Below are positions 1 to 7,187 of a stretch of 32,201 bases of DNA, one piece after another. Origin of the DNA: SVQP01 sp045650025 (GTDB taxonomy: Bacteria; Bacillota; Clostridia; Oscillospirales; CAG-272); NCBI GenBank assembly GCA_045650025.1, contig JAZRQR010000211.1, positions 1 to 32,201 on the forward strand, given 5' to 3'. Position numbers and translations under genes: made by a program. The notes below the pieces were generated by a model that saw only the letters and a program-made list of their open reading frames with translations, searched no databases and was not told where the DNA came from. Each line of letters starts with the position of its first letter. The stretch's first letter is position 1.

Positions 1-2800
1 ACTTCTCATAGTCGCCTTCATCGTGCACGTTGTCGGTCCAGCAGAAGTTGATGGTGAAGTCATCGCCGGAAAGACCCAGATCGCTCTTGGCAACCTTGTT
101 GGTCAGATATCTGCCGTCCAGCACGTATGCACAGTCAGCAACCTTGACCGACTCGTAGCCGTTACCGGAGAACTTTTCCAGTACCACGGTGTCAGCGGAT
201 GCTGCGGACTTGTTGATGACGTATTCAAAAGTTTCCCAGCCCTGGTTCTGCTGGTCGGAGTCGATGTAAAGCGTCATCCAGAGGTTATCGGTGTAGGGGG
301 TAATGTCAGCCGCACACTCTACGTTGAAGTATACGAACTCGTCATCGCGTGCGATCTGTGCGCCGATAATGTCGTTTCTGCCCGAGGTCTCGGTGTAGAC
401 CAGATCGCCGTAGCCGGTGTGATCGCGGTGCTCGGTGTTGCCGATGTATGCGCCATAGTAAGGCTCAACTGCCTTCCACTGCTCCTGACCTGCGGAAAGG
501 TCAATGGTGGTCTTTGCGCTGGGAGTGGGGATGGGTTTACAGCCCTTGTACTGGCGTACAAAGTTGACCAGCTGGTAGTAGTAGTGGTCCTTGAGCGCGC
601 CCTTGGTGGGCTCGATGTCACGGGAGAATTCGTCGTTGTACTGGTCGGGGAATGCGTTGGTCACAGCTGCGGGGCTGCCCTCGGGCCAGGTTTCGTATCT
701 GCCTACGCGGAACTCGTTCCAGCCGGTAACGAAGACGACTGCGGGGTCAACCTGGAGTGCGTAGTTCCACTGCTCAGCGAAGTTGTAGCCCCACTTGGAA
801 GCCTCAGCGCCTTCCTTTTCGTATCTGTCGGGGTAGGTGGAGGTGTAGGATCTGCCTGCGATGTTATCGCCGCTCATTGCCGCCAGCTCCTTGAGTGCGT
901 AGTTGTGGTTCATTGCGATACCAACCGTGATCTGCTCGACAATACCGTTTGCCTTATCCTTGCTGGAGGCATAGTACTGTGCCTGCGGATACATGGAAAG
1001 CCAGCCCCAGTTCTTGAGCGCGGGATTTTCGTTGATGTAGCCGGGTGCGCCTGCACGGAAGGTGAAGAAGTTTGCGATTTCCTTTTCAAGAGGAGAGGTG
1101 TTGGGGTTGAACGAGCCGGAGATCGCCATCAGCATGGGCTTGCCGTCCAGGTAGTACCACAGGTTCTGGTACTTGCCGGTGCGGAAGATATCCTGATAGA
1201 TCGAGGAGACCTGCATGTTGGTGTAGGACTTATCCCAGAAGGGGAGCATGAAGGAGAGCTTGGGAGTCTCCATGCCGTCGGTCATAGCGTCGTCCCAGGT
1301 CTCGAGCAGTGCGTTGTAGGCTGCGTACCAGGTGTGGTCGCCGTTGGTGTTATCGGTAAAGATGACGTCAACGCCTGCGTTGGTCAGCAGCTCTGCCTGC
1401 TTGCGCAGTACCCAGGGGTCTTCGCCGCTGTAGAAGCCGTAGATGGATTCGTTCCACCAGTAGGAGGAGGTACCCTGCCAGATCGCGTTGTGGTAATCGC
1501 GCATTGCTTCGGGATACAGCTCGCTGTACTGCTGCAGATTCACGGGCTCAACGGCAAGGAAGCCGCCGGTGTGCCAGGTCCAGTAGAACATAGCCAGCGT
1601 CTTATTTTCACGGGGAGCGCCAACCTCTGCGTAGGTCAGCGAGGTTCTGCCCAGACCGTCGGTAAATACCCAGGTGTCGGGCTGAACGGGGTGCGTGTAG
1701 ATCAGGCTATCCTCGGGAATGACGTATTCGGGAGGAGGGGTGTGGTTGCCGTCGATGGAATCCTGGGGATTCTCACACTGCGAGAAGTAATCGTTGCCGT
1801 CCGCTTCCTTGGAGAAGATGACCTGCATGTTGGGGTATGCAACAGCGCCGGAGGAAGGGAATCCGTCCTTGTATACGTTGCCCTCAAAGCCGGTGGTTTC
1901 GGTAAAGGTGTAGATTGCCGGAGGCTTGCTTGCGTTGTGCACAAGGAAGAGGTACTCGCCTGCGGGCAGCGTCTTGAAGGAGATGCCCTGCATAGCGTTA
2001 TCCACCAGCACGATGCGGCTGGTCGCTACGGGATCGACCGCAACGGTCTGGGCGTAAGTGCCCTTCCATGCATAAACGGACATGTCCGCCTCCATGTCGG
2101 TTGCGGTATAGGTCGCCAGGTCGAATTCCACGCCGTGGAAGGGAGCGTTGACGATCATATGCATACCGATGGATACGGTAATGTTGCTGGGTGCTTTCGC
2201 ATTGGTGGAGGTGTAGGGAGACTTGGGGATGCGCGCATCTGCAGAAGCCTCGCAGGTGCCGAAGGGCTCTTCGGGCACGTTGTCGTTTTCAAAGTTGAAG
2301 TGCAATTCGGGTTCACCTCTCTGTTCAACGCCGTTGAGATACAAAAAGCCCTTGGAGTCGGTGGGATTCTGGTTGGTCCAAACGCCAACCTGACCCTTAG
2401 GCTCGGAAATGTGGAACAGGTACTCACCTGCGGGCTGGGCGTCAAATCTGACCCAGTTGGTACCGTTGTCCTTCAGGGGAGCAAAGCGCTCGGTTGCGAT
2501 AGGCTCGCCTGCCACGGTGGTGGCGTAGTCGCCTTCCCATTTGTACAGGGAAATGGTCGCCTCGGAGTCGGTTTTGTTATAGGTGGGCATGGTAAAGGCA
2601 AAGCCGTCAAACGAACCGTTGACGATCGCGCGATAGGAGTAGGTTCTGCCCACTGCTACGGGACCTCTGGTGCCCGTGCCGTTCTGAACGCTGATGCTTC
2701 TGGGCACGGCGTATGCGGCAAAGGTGGAAAATGCCGCCAGCAGCATGCTCACGCAGATCAGCCAAACAAGCGTTTTTTTGATGTGTTTGCAATCTTTCAT
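1..2800 (-). CDS. Secreted multidomain protein with GH71/GH99-like domain (3' end cut by window edge)
   Basis: The frame is open from ATG at 2800 to the left edge (933 codons, no stop), so the C-terminus is missing. An AAAGGAG ribosome site and a perfect promoter precede it. Residues 1-31 form a Sec signal peptide (KKTL start, hydrophobic core, AYA end). Residues about 35-165 and 195-320 are two related beta-rich modules: DSEATISLYKWEGDYATTVA in the first aligns with DMEADMSVYAWKGTYAQTVA in the second. Residues about 390-720 look like a TIM-barrel glycoside hydrolase of the GH71/GH99 type, with LAMFYWTWH at the start and TGWNEF near 690, where this fold usually carries an active-site Glu. Residues about 755-933 resemble a CBM9/DOMON-like sandwich ending FTINFCWTDN. 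The inferred role is attack on an extracellular glycan. The secretion and duplication are visible; the enzyme class is inferred from motifs and could be wrong. Confidence 0.72.
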   Translation of the reverse strand, partial: MKDCKHIKKTLVWLICVSMLLAAFSTFAAYAVPRSISVQNGTGTRGPVAVGRTYSYRAIVNGSFDGFAFTMPTYNKTDSEATISLYKWEGDYATTVAGEPIATERFAPLKDNGTNWVRFDAQPAGEYLFHISEPKGQVGVWTNQNPTDSKGFLYLNGVEQRGEPELHFNFENDNVPEEPFGTCEASADARIPKSPYTSTNAKAPSNITVSIGMHMIVNAPFHGVEFDLATYTATDMEADMSVYAWKGTYAQTVAVDPVATSRIVLVDNAMQGISFKTLPAGEYLFLVHNASKPPAIYTFTETTGFEGNVYKDGFPSSGAVAYPNMQVIFSKEADGNDYFSQCENPQDSIDGNHTPPPEYVIPEDSLIYTHPVQPDTWVFTDGLGRTSLTYAEVGAPRENKTLAMFYWTWHTGGFLAVEPVNLQQYSELYPEAMRDYHNAIWQGTSSYWWNESIYGFYSGEDPWVLRKQAELLTNAGVDVIFTDNTNGDHTWYAAYNALLETWDDAMTDGMETPKLSFMLPFWDKSYTNMQVSSIYQDIFRTGKYQNLWYYLDGKPMLMAISGSFNPNTSPLEKEIANFFTFRAGAPGYINENPALKNWGWLSMYPQAQYYASSKDKANGIVEQITVGIAMNHNYALKELAAMSGDNIAGRSYTSTYPDRYEKEGAEASKWGYNFAEQWNYALQVDPAVVFVTGWNEFRVGRYETWPEGSPAAVTNAFPDQYNDEFSRDIEPTKGALKDHYYYQLVNFVRQYKGCKPIPTPSAKTTIDLSAGQEQWKAVEPYYGAYIGNTEHRDHTGYGDLVYTETSGRNDIIGAQIARDDEFVYFNVECAADITPYTDNLWMTLYIDSDQQNQGWETFEYVINKSAASADTVVLEKFSGNGYESVKVADCAYVLDGRYLTNKVAKSDLGLSGDDFTINFCWTDNVHDEGDYEK

Positions 2801-2848
2801 GTAAATCTCCTTTCGAGGTATTGCAGATACAGGGGTGCTTGTGCGCAT

Positions 2849-2877
2849 ATTATACCATATCTTATAGATACTGTCAA
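2849..2877 (-). promoter_or_regulatory. Sigma-A type promoter for the secreted GH-like gene
   Basis: Read on the minus strand, TTGACA (2877-2872) is followed by a 17-bp spacer and TATAAT (2854-2849). Both boxes match consensus perfectly. It lies about 50 bp upstream of the ATG at 2800 and is divergent from the promoter of the aldo/keto reductase gene. Confidence 0.85.
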
Positions 2878-2950
2878 TAAAATTCGTGAAAGTTTGTGCA
2901 TTCGGACGAAGAAAAGCTGCGGGAGAAATCGGCTTTTTTGCGTATAGCTC

Positions 2951-2979
2951 TTGCAAAACGCAAAGAAACCTTGTATAAT
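2951..2979 (+). promoter_or_regulatory. Sigma-A type promoter for the aldo/keto reductase gene
   Basis: TTGCAA (2951-2956), a 17-bp spacer and TATAAT (2974-2979) lie 35 bp upstream of the ATG at 3014. Because the promoter overlaps the longer in-frame extension that begins at 2951, it supports the downstream start. Confidence 0.8.
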
Positions 2980-3013
2980 GGAAGAACAACGAACAGATAA
3001 ACGGAGGTTTCTT

Positions 3014-4147
3014 ATGGTTTACAAGAACTTAAATGGCGTAGCGCTCAGCGCGCTGGGTATGGGCTGCATGCGTCTGCCCCAAAAGAGCGAGGTAGCGGCG
3101 GACGTGGACGAGGCAGCGCTTGCCGAGATGGTCGAGCTTGCCATGAGCCGTGGCGTAAACTACTTTGACACCGCATGGGTATATCATCAGGGAAAGAGCG
3201 AGGAGTTTATGGGCAGAGCACTTGCCAAGTATCCTCGCGAAAGCTTTTATATTGCCACCAAATTCCCGGGCTTCTCGCCCGATTTCTGGGGCAACGCGCC
3301 TAAGATCTTCGAGGCGCAGCTGCAGCATCTGGGGATGGATTACATCGATTACTACCTGGTGCACAGCGTGACCGAGTCTAACATTGAGCAGTATCTGGAC
3401 ACCGAAAAGTACGGCGACGTGGAGTACCTGATCTCGGAAAAGAAGGCGGGCAGGATCAAGCACCTGGGCTTTTCCACCCACGGCACGCTGGCAACCATGA
3501 AGCGCTTCTTAGATAAGTACGCGTCCGAGATGGAATTCTGCCAGATCCAGCTCAACTATCTGGACTACAAGCTGCAAAGTGCCAAGGAAAAGATCGAGCT
3601 GATCCGTGAGTATGGGCTTGGCATCTGGGTCATGGAGCCGGTACGCGGAGGCAGACTTGCAAATCTGGAACCCGAGTACATGGCAAAGCTGGAGGCACTG
3701 CGCCCCGGCGTCAGCGCGCCCGAGTGGGCGTTCCGCTTCCTGCAGAGCATTCCGGAGGTAGTCGTGACGCTGTCCGGCATGTCCAATATGCAGCAGCTGG
3801 AGGAGAACATTACCACCTTTGAAGAGGAAAAATTGCTGACCGAGCAGGAGTGGAACACGCTCTTGGAGATCGCGGACGATATGATCGCCAAGAAGACGCT
3901 GCCTTGCACCGGATGCCGTTATTGCGTTGATTATTGCGCACAGCAGTTGGATATTCCACAAATGGTTAAGTTTTATAATGCGCAAATGTACCCCGAGCAC
4001 GCCGGCGAGGTCAAGACGCAGATCCGCCTGCTGCCCGATGAGCAAAAGCCCACGGCTTGCATTGCATGCGGCGCTTGCGAGAGTGTTTGCCCGCAAAATA
4101 TCAAGATCTCTGAAATGATGGCTGAGCTGGCAAAGCGCACTTGCTGA
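3014..4147 (+). CDS. Aldo/keto reductase with C-terminal 2x[4Fe-4S] domain
   Basis: This 377-residue protein starts at ATG 3014, chosen because ACGGAGG precedes it and the promoter overlaps the longer frame. Residues 1-280 are an aldo/keto reductase barrel with the usual tetrad visible: Asp52 and Tyr57 in FDTAWVYHQG, Lys83 in ATKFP, and His117 in YYLVHS. The C-terminus adds two cysteine clusters, Cys298/301/304/308 (CTGCRYCVDYC) and Cys349/352/355/359 (CIACGACESVCP), as expected for two iron-sulfur clusters. Family members reduce carbonyl substrates with NAD(P)H. The clusters suggest electron exchange with ferredoxin or flavoproteins in an anaerobe. The substrate cannot be told from sequence. 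The gene stands alone; its stop codon lies in the first stem-loop of a structured downstream region. Confidence 0.9.
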   Translation: MVYKNLNGVALSALGMGCMRLPQKSEVAADVDEAALAEMVELAMSRGVNYFDTAWVYHQGKSEEFMGRALAKYPRESFYIATKFPGFSPDFWGNAPKIFEAQLQHLGMDYIDYYLVHSVTESNIEQYLDTEKYGDVEYLISEKKAGRIKHLGFSTHGTLATMKRFLDKYASEMEFCQIQLNYLDYKLQSAKEKIELIREYGLGIWVMEPVRGGRLANLEPEYMAKLEALRPGVSAPEWAFRFLQSIPEVVVTLSGMSNMQQLEENITTFEEEKLLTEQEWNTLLEIADDMIAKKTLPCTGCRYCVDYCAQQLDIPQMVKFYNAQMYPEHAGEVKTQIRLLPDEQKPTACIACGACESVCPQNIKISEMMAELAKRTC

Positions 4148-4288
4148 TGCAAGCGCACTTTGCAGTGATATTTTTGCCTTTGGCAAAAGTGATATTTTCG
4201 CTGCGCGAAAGTGATATTCGCGCTTTGCGCGAGTGATATGTTCCGCTTGCGCGGAACGTTGCGGTAGAAATTTGCCGAGGGCAAATTT
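4148..4288. repeat. String of six hairpins separated by a constant GTGATAT linker
   Basis: GTGATAT occurs at 4165-4171, 4189-4195, 4211-4217 and 4233-4239. Between and after the linkers lie inverted repeats with unrelated stems: 4172-4188 (TTTTGCC TTT GGCAAAA), 4196-4210 (TTTCGC TGC GCGAAA), 4218-4232 (TCGCGC TTT GCGCGA) and 4240-4257 (GTTCCGC TTGC GCGGAAC). A weaker hairpin (TGCAA/TTGCA, 4148-4164) precedes them. A sixth, AAATTTGCC GAG GGCAAATTT, ends the block at 4268-4288 after a different linker. Stems keep perfect pairing although their sequences differ, so the conserved property is structure plus linker. No gene is present. One or more hairpins may end transcription of the reductase gene, but none has a clean T-run. 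Confidence 0.85.
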
Positions 4289-4315
4289 CAATTTAATTGT
4301 ATTGATTTTTAGCCT

Positions 4316-4720
4316 GTAGGGGCGCATTCCATATGCGCCCGCACCAAGCCCTGTAGGGGCGCATTCCATATGCGCCCGCACCAAACCCTGTAGGGGCGCA
4401 TTCCATATGCGCCCGCACCAAACCCCGTAGGGGTGCATTCCATATGCGCCCGCATCCCGACACCCGTAGGGGCGCATTCCATATGCGCCCGCATCCCGAC
4501 ACCCGTAGGGGCGCATTCCATATGCGCCCGCACCAAACCCTGTAGGGGCGCATTCCGTATGCGCCCGCACCAAACCCTGTAGGGGCGCATTCCATATGCG
4601 CCCGCACCAAATCCTGTAGGGGCGCATTCCGTATGCGCCCGCACCAAACCCCGTAGGTGCGCATTCCATATGCGCCCGCACCAAACCCCGTAGGGGTGCA
4701 TTCCATATGCGCTCGCCCCC
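4316..4720. repeat. Tandem array of 11 palindromic 37-39 bp units
   Basis: Units begin with GTAGG at 4316, 4353, 4390, 4427, 4466, 4505, 4542, 4579, 4616, 4653 and 4690. Nine steps or units are 37 bp in length or spacing style, and the two units starting at 4427 and 4466 are 39 bp, with the tail GCATCCCGACACCC in place of GCACCAAACCCT. Each unit carries the inverted repeat GGGCGCAT-TCCAT-ATGCGCCC. Sporadic changes occur: CCGTATG for CCATATG in units 7 and 9, GGTGCG in unit 10, GGGTGC in units 4 and 11. The last unit decays into CGCTCGCCCC. Since 37 is not a multiple of three, all three minus-strand frames stay open across the array, which creates spurious repeat proteins. The array ends about 28 bp before the next start codon. 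Confidence 0.92.
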
Positions 4721-4747
4721 CTTCTATCTGCCGAAAGGAGATTTTTT

Positions 4748-6841
4748 ATGAGCATTACATTTGAAACCTTTGCCATTCGCGGCAACGTGCCCGTAGGGCA
4801 GAATCCGCTTCCGCGCTTCCGCGAAAGACAGGCTGCCCCTGCGCGCACCGACGGCGATTTTCCCGCCTCTCTTTCCGCGCATCTGGGGTGCATGACCAAG
4901 GTGCTGCCGTATATGACGCAGGATCGATACGATCGCAGCCGTGGTGAGCTGCATCTGCCCTCGTTCGTGCTGGAAAACGAGTACCTGCAGGCGCGCTTTT
5001 TGCCCTCGCTGGGCGGCAGATTGCACTCTTTATATGATAAGGTAGGAAAGAAGGAGCTGCTGTTTGCCAACACGGTCATTCAGCCGGGTAACCTTGCCAT
5101 TCGAAACGCCTGGCTTTCGGGCGGTATTGAGTGGAATATCGGCAATTTCGGCCATACCTACACCACCTGCGACAACGTGTACGCCGCTGTGCTGACCGAT
5201 GATGCGGGCAACGAATTTTTGCGTATTTATGAGTTTGAGCGCAATAAGAGCATTTTCTGGCAGGTGGATTTCCATTTGCCTGCAGGCTCGCCGCGCCTTT
5301 ACTCGCACGTCAAGCTGATCAATCCCTTTGATCGCGACACCACCACCTACTGGTGGAGCAATATTGCCGTGCGTGCCGAGACCCGCGTGCGCATTCTGGC
5401 AAGCCACAAGCAGGTGATTTCGTTTGTAGACGGCGCGTGCCGCTACGAAACGCTGCCCAATCTGGTGGCGATGAACAATATTGACGCCACCTACCCCTCC
5501 AATGCAGACCGCGCTTACGACTATTTCATCCAGTGCGAGGACGAGAACGCCTCCACCTGGGAGGTCGCGGCGTATGAGGACGGCTCGATCTTTTACGAGC
5601 GTTCCACAGCTCCTTTATTATATAAGAAGCTTTTTGCATGGGGCGAGCACTCTGCGGGCAAGCATTGGCAGGAATATTTGTCGGATGGCAAGGGAACGGG
5701 CTATTATGCCGAAATGCAGGCGGGCATTGCTCCCTCGCAGCTGCACGATAAGCCCATGCCGGCGGGATGCGTGTATGAGTGGACGCAGTGCTACGGCGGC
5801 ATGCAGCTGGAGTCGGACAAGATGCTGGATACCGAGTATAACGGCGCGTGCGATTACGTCGGCGCTGCCATAGATGCCGCGATCAGCGCACAGGATATTC
5901 AAAATATTCACGAAAATATGTGCAAGCTGGCGCTTTTGCCGGTAAATGAGGCGCAGATCGGGCATTTCGGTGCGGGATTTGGCGCGCTGGAGACCCTGAG
6001 AATGCGCAAGGATGGCGACGGCGAGCCGCCTGTGTCCATGTGCTTCCCGCTCTCGCGCATCGGCGAGGCGGAAAAGCCCTGGCTGGCGCTTCTGGAAACG
6101 GGAAGCCTTGGCGAGCAGGATCCCGCGGCACTGCCCGTGTCCTATATGGTCAGCCCCAAGTGGATCTCGCGTCTGCGTAACGCCCCCGAAACCTGGAATA
6201 ATCTGCTTCAGCTGGGCGTTGCGGAGTATGAATGCCATAACGTGGAGGTCGTGGTCAACCAAAGCTACGATGCAGGGGAGGATGCGGCGGCTACCGCGGC
6301 TGCCAAGGCGGCGTGGCTTGCATCGTCTGCGGCGTGCTCCAACTGCTGGGCGCTGCGTAACCTTGCCGTGCTGGAGCGCACCGCGGGGAATCACGCGCAG
6401 GCGCAGGCGTATTACGACCGTGCCGTGGCGTTGCCCGGCGCGTATACCGACGTGGCGCTGGCAAGCGAGTATCTGCAGTATCTGATCAGCTGCCGTGAGT
6501 TTGCAAAGGCGTGGGCGCTGTACGAAAGCTTCCCGCAAAACTGCCGCGCGGACGACCGCATTTCCATTACGGCAGCCAAAGCGGCACTCAAGCTGCGCAA
6601 CAAAGCCTACCTGGAGGTGTTCTTCAAGACCGAGCATCATGCCATTTATGAGGGCGAGACCGTGCTGACCGACCTCTGGTTCGGCTACTGTGCGCTGCGA
6701 CTGGCAGAGGAGCGCGGCATTGCCGACCCCACAGAGCAGCAGCTGGAGGAGCTGGCGGACGAGGCGTGGGATCTGTGCCCGCCCGATGCGTCCATCGATT
6801 TCCGCATGTCGCTTGACAAAAAGAACAAGTACAGAATATAA
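4748..6841 (+). CDS. DUF5107 / TPR-repeat protein
   Basis: A 697-residue protein starting at ATG 4748 behind AAAGGAG. There is no signal peptide, so it is probably cytoplasmic. Residues about 60-380 match the DUF5107 type of domain, a galactose-mutarotase-like beta fold (FLPSLGGRLHSLYDK, WLSGGIEWNIGNFGHT, HVKLINPFDRDTTTYWWSNIAV). Residues about 500-690 are alpha-helical TPR-like repeats (WALRNLAVLERTAGNHAQAQ, YYDRAVALPGAY, EFAKAWALYESFP). In this family the beta domain is thought to handle carbohydrate, which fits the sugar-related genes in the window, but no reaction is established. Many relatives are longer (about 1000 residues), so this is a short form. The leader comes straight out of the tandem palindrome array and shows no clear promoter. 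A terminator follows. Confidence 0.8.
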   Translation: MSITFETFAIRGNVPVGQNPLPRFRERQAAPARTDGDFPASLSAHLGCMTKVLPYMTQDRYDRSRGELHLPSFVLENEYLQARFLPSLGGRLHSLYDKVGKKELLFANTVIQPGNLAIRNAWLSGGIEWNIGNFGHTYTTCDNVYAAVLTDDAGNEFLRIYEFERNKSIFWQVDFHLPAGSPRLYSHVKLINPFDRDTTTYWWSNIAVRAETRVRILASHKQVISFVDGACRYETLPNLVAMNNIDATYPSNADRAYDYFIQCEDENASTWEVAAYEDGSIFYERSTAPLLYKKLFAWGEHSAGKHWQEYLSDGKGTGYYAEMQAGIAPSQLHDKPMPAGCVYEWTQCYGGMQLESDKMLDTEYNGACDYVGAAIDAAISAQDIQNIHENMCKLALLPVNEAQIGHFGAGFGALETLRMRKDGDGEPPVSMCFPLSRIGEAEKPWLALLETGSLGEQDPAALPVSYMVSPKWISRLRNAPETWNNLLQLGVAEYECHNVEVVVNQSYDAGEDAAATAAAKAAWLASSAACSNCWALRNLAVLERTAGNHAQAQAYYDRAVALPGAYTDVALASEYLQYLISCREFAKAWALYESFPQNCRADDRISITAAKAALKLRNKAYLEVFFKTEHHAIYEGETVLTDLWFGYCALRLAEERGIADPTEQQLEELADEAWDLCPPDASIDFRMSLDKKNKYRI

Positions 6842-6846
6842 TGAGC

Positions 6847-6877
6847 AGAGACACGCCCCGTCGGGCGTGTCTCTTTT
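6847..6877 (+). terminator. Intrinsic terminator after the DUF5107 gene
   Basis: A perfect 12-bp stem AGAGACACGCCC / GGGCGTGTCTCT with a 4-nt loop (CGTC) is followed by T residues, starting 5 bp after the stop codon. Confidence 0.9.
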
Positions 6878-7016
6878 GCATGAAAATGCAAGCGTACCCC
6901 CGAAAACTTGCAAGAGGTTTTCCGCGCATTTGATGTAAAACTGGATTTGTCGGCGCAGAGACTGGATTTTTTATCAATTTTTTTTGGAAAACTTGCATAT
7001 TTCCTTGTCAAAGTGA

Positions 7017-7045
7017 TTGACAAATGAAAACAGATGTGTTACAAT
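7017..7045 (+). promoter_or_regulatory. Sigma-A type promoter of the oligopeptide transporter operon
   Basis: TTGACA (7017-7022), a 17-bp spacer and TACAAT (7040-7045). Transcription would start near 7052, giving a leader of about 135 nt before the ATG at 7188. I see no known riboswitch in that leader. The 6878-7016 stretch upstream is AT-rich near the promoter and otherwise featureless. Confidence 0.82.
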
Positions 7046-7187
7046 GTCAATGTTCATAGTATCGTGCGAGTTGTTTTTTGTTGAGAATGCGACGCAGTTG
7101 AGGGATCGTTTCATTCAAAAACCGAGGGCATTTCGCGTGAGAAATAGAACCCCCAACAAAAAAATCATAAAAATGGAGGACATATTT

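Noticed and set aside
23..2947. A 974-codon plus-strand frame
   Set aside because: It is the antisense of the secreted GH-like gene with the same codon boundaries. It has no ribosome site, consists of Val/Gly/Leu-rich sequence without motifs, and runs across the promoter of its neighbour.
4316..4720. CRISPR array
   Set aside because: The period of 37-39 bp is the repeat itself with no unique spacers between copies, and no cas genes are in the window.
3509..5079. Minus-strand frames of 391, 137 and 256 codons with AYGMRPYG-like repeats
   Set aside because: They arise because the 37-bp tandem unit leaves all three frames open. They overlap real genes on the other strand and have no ribosome sites.
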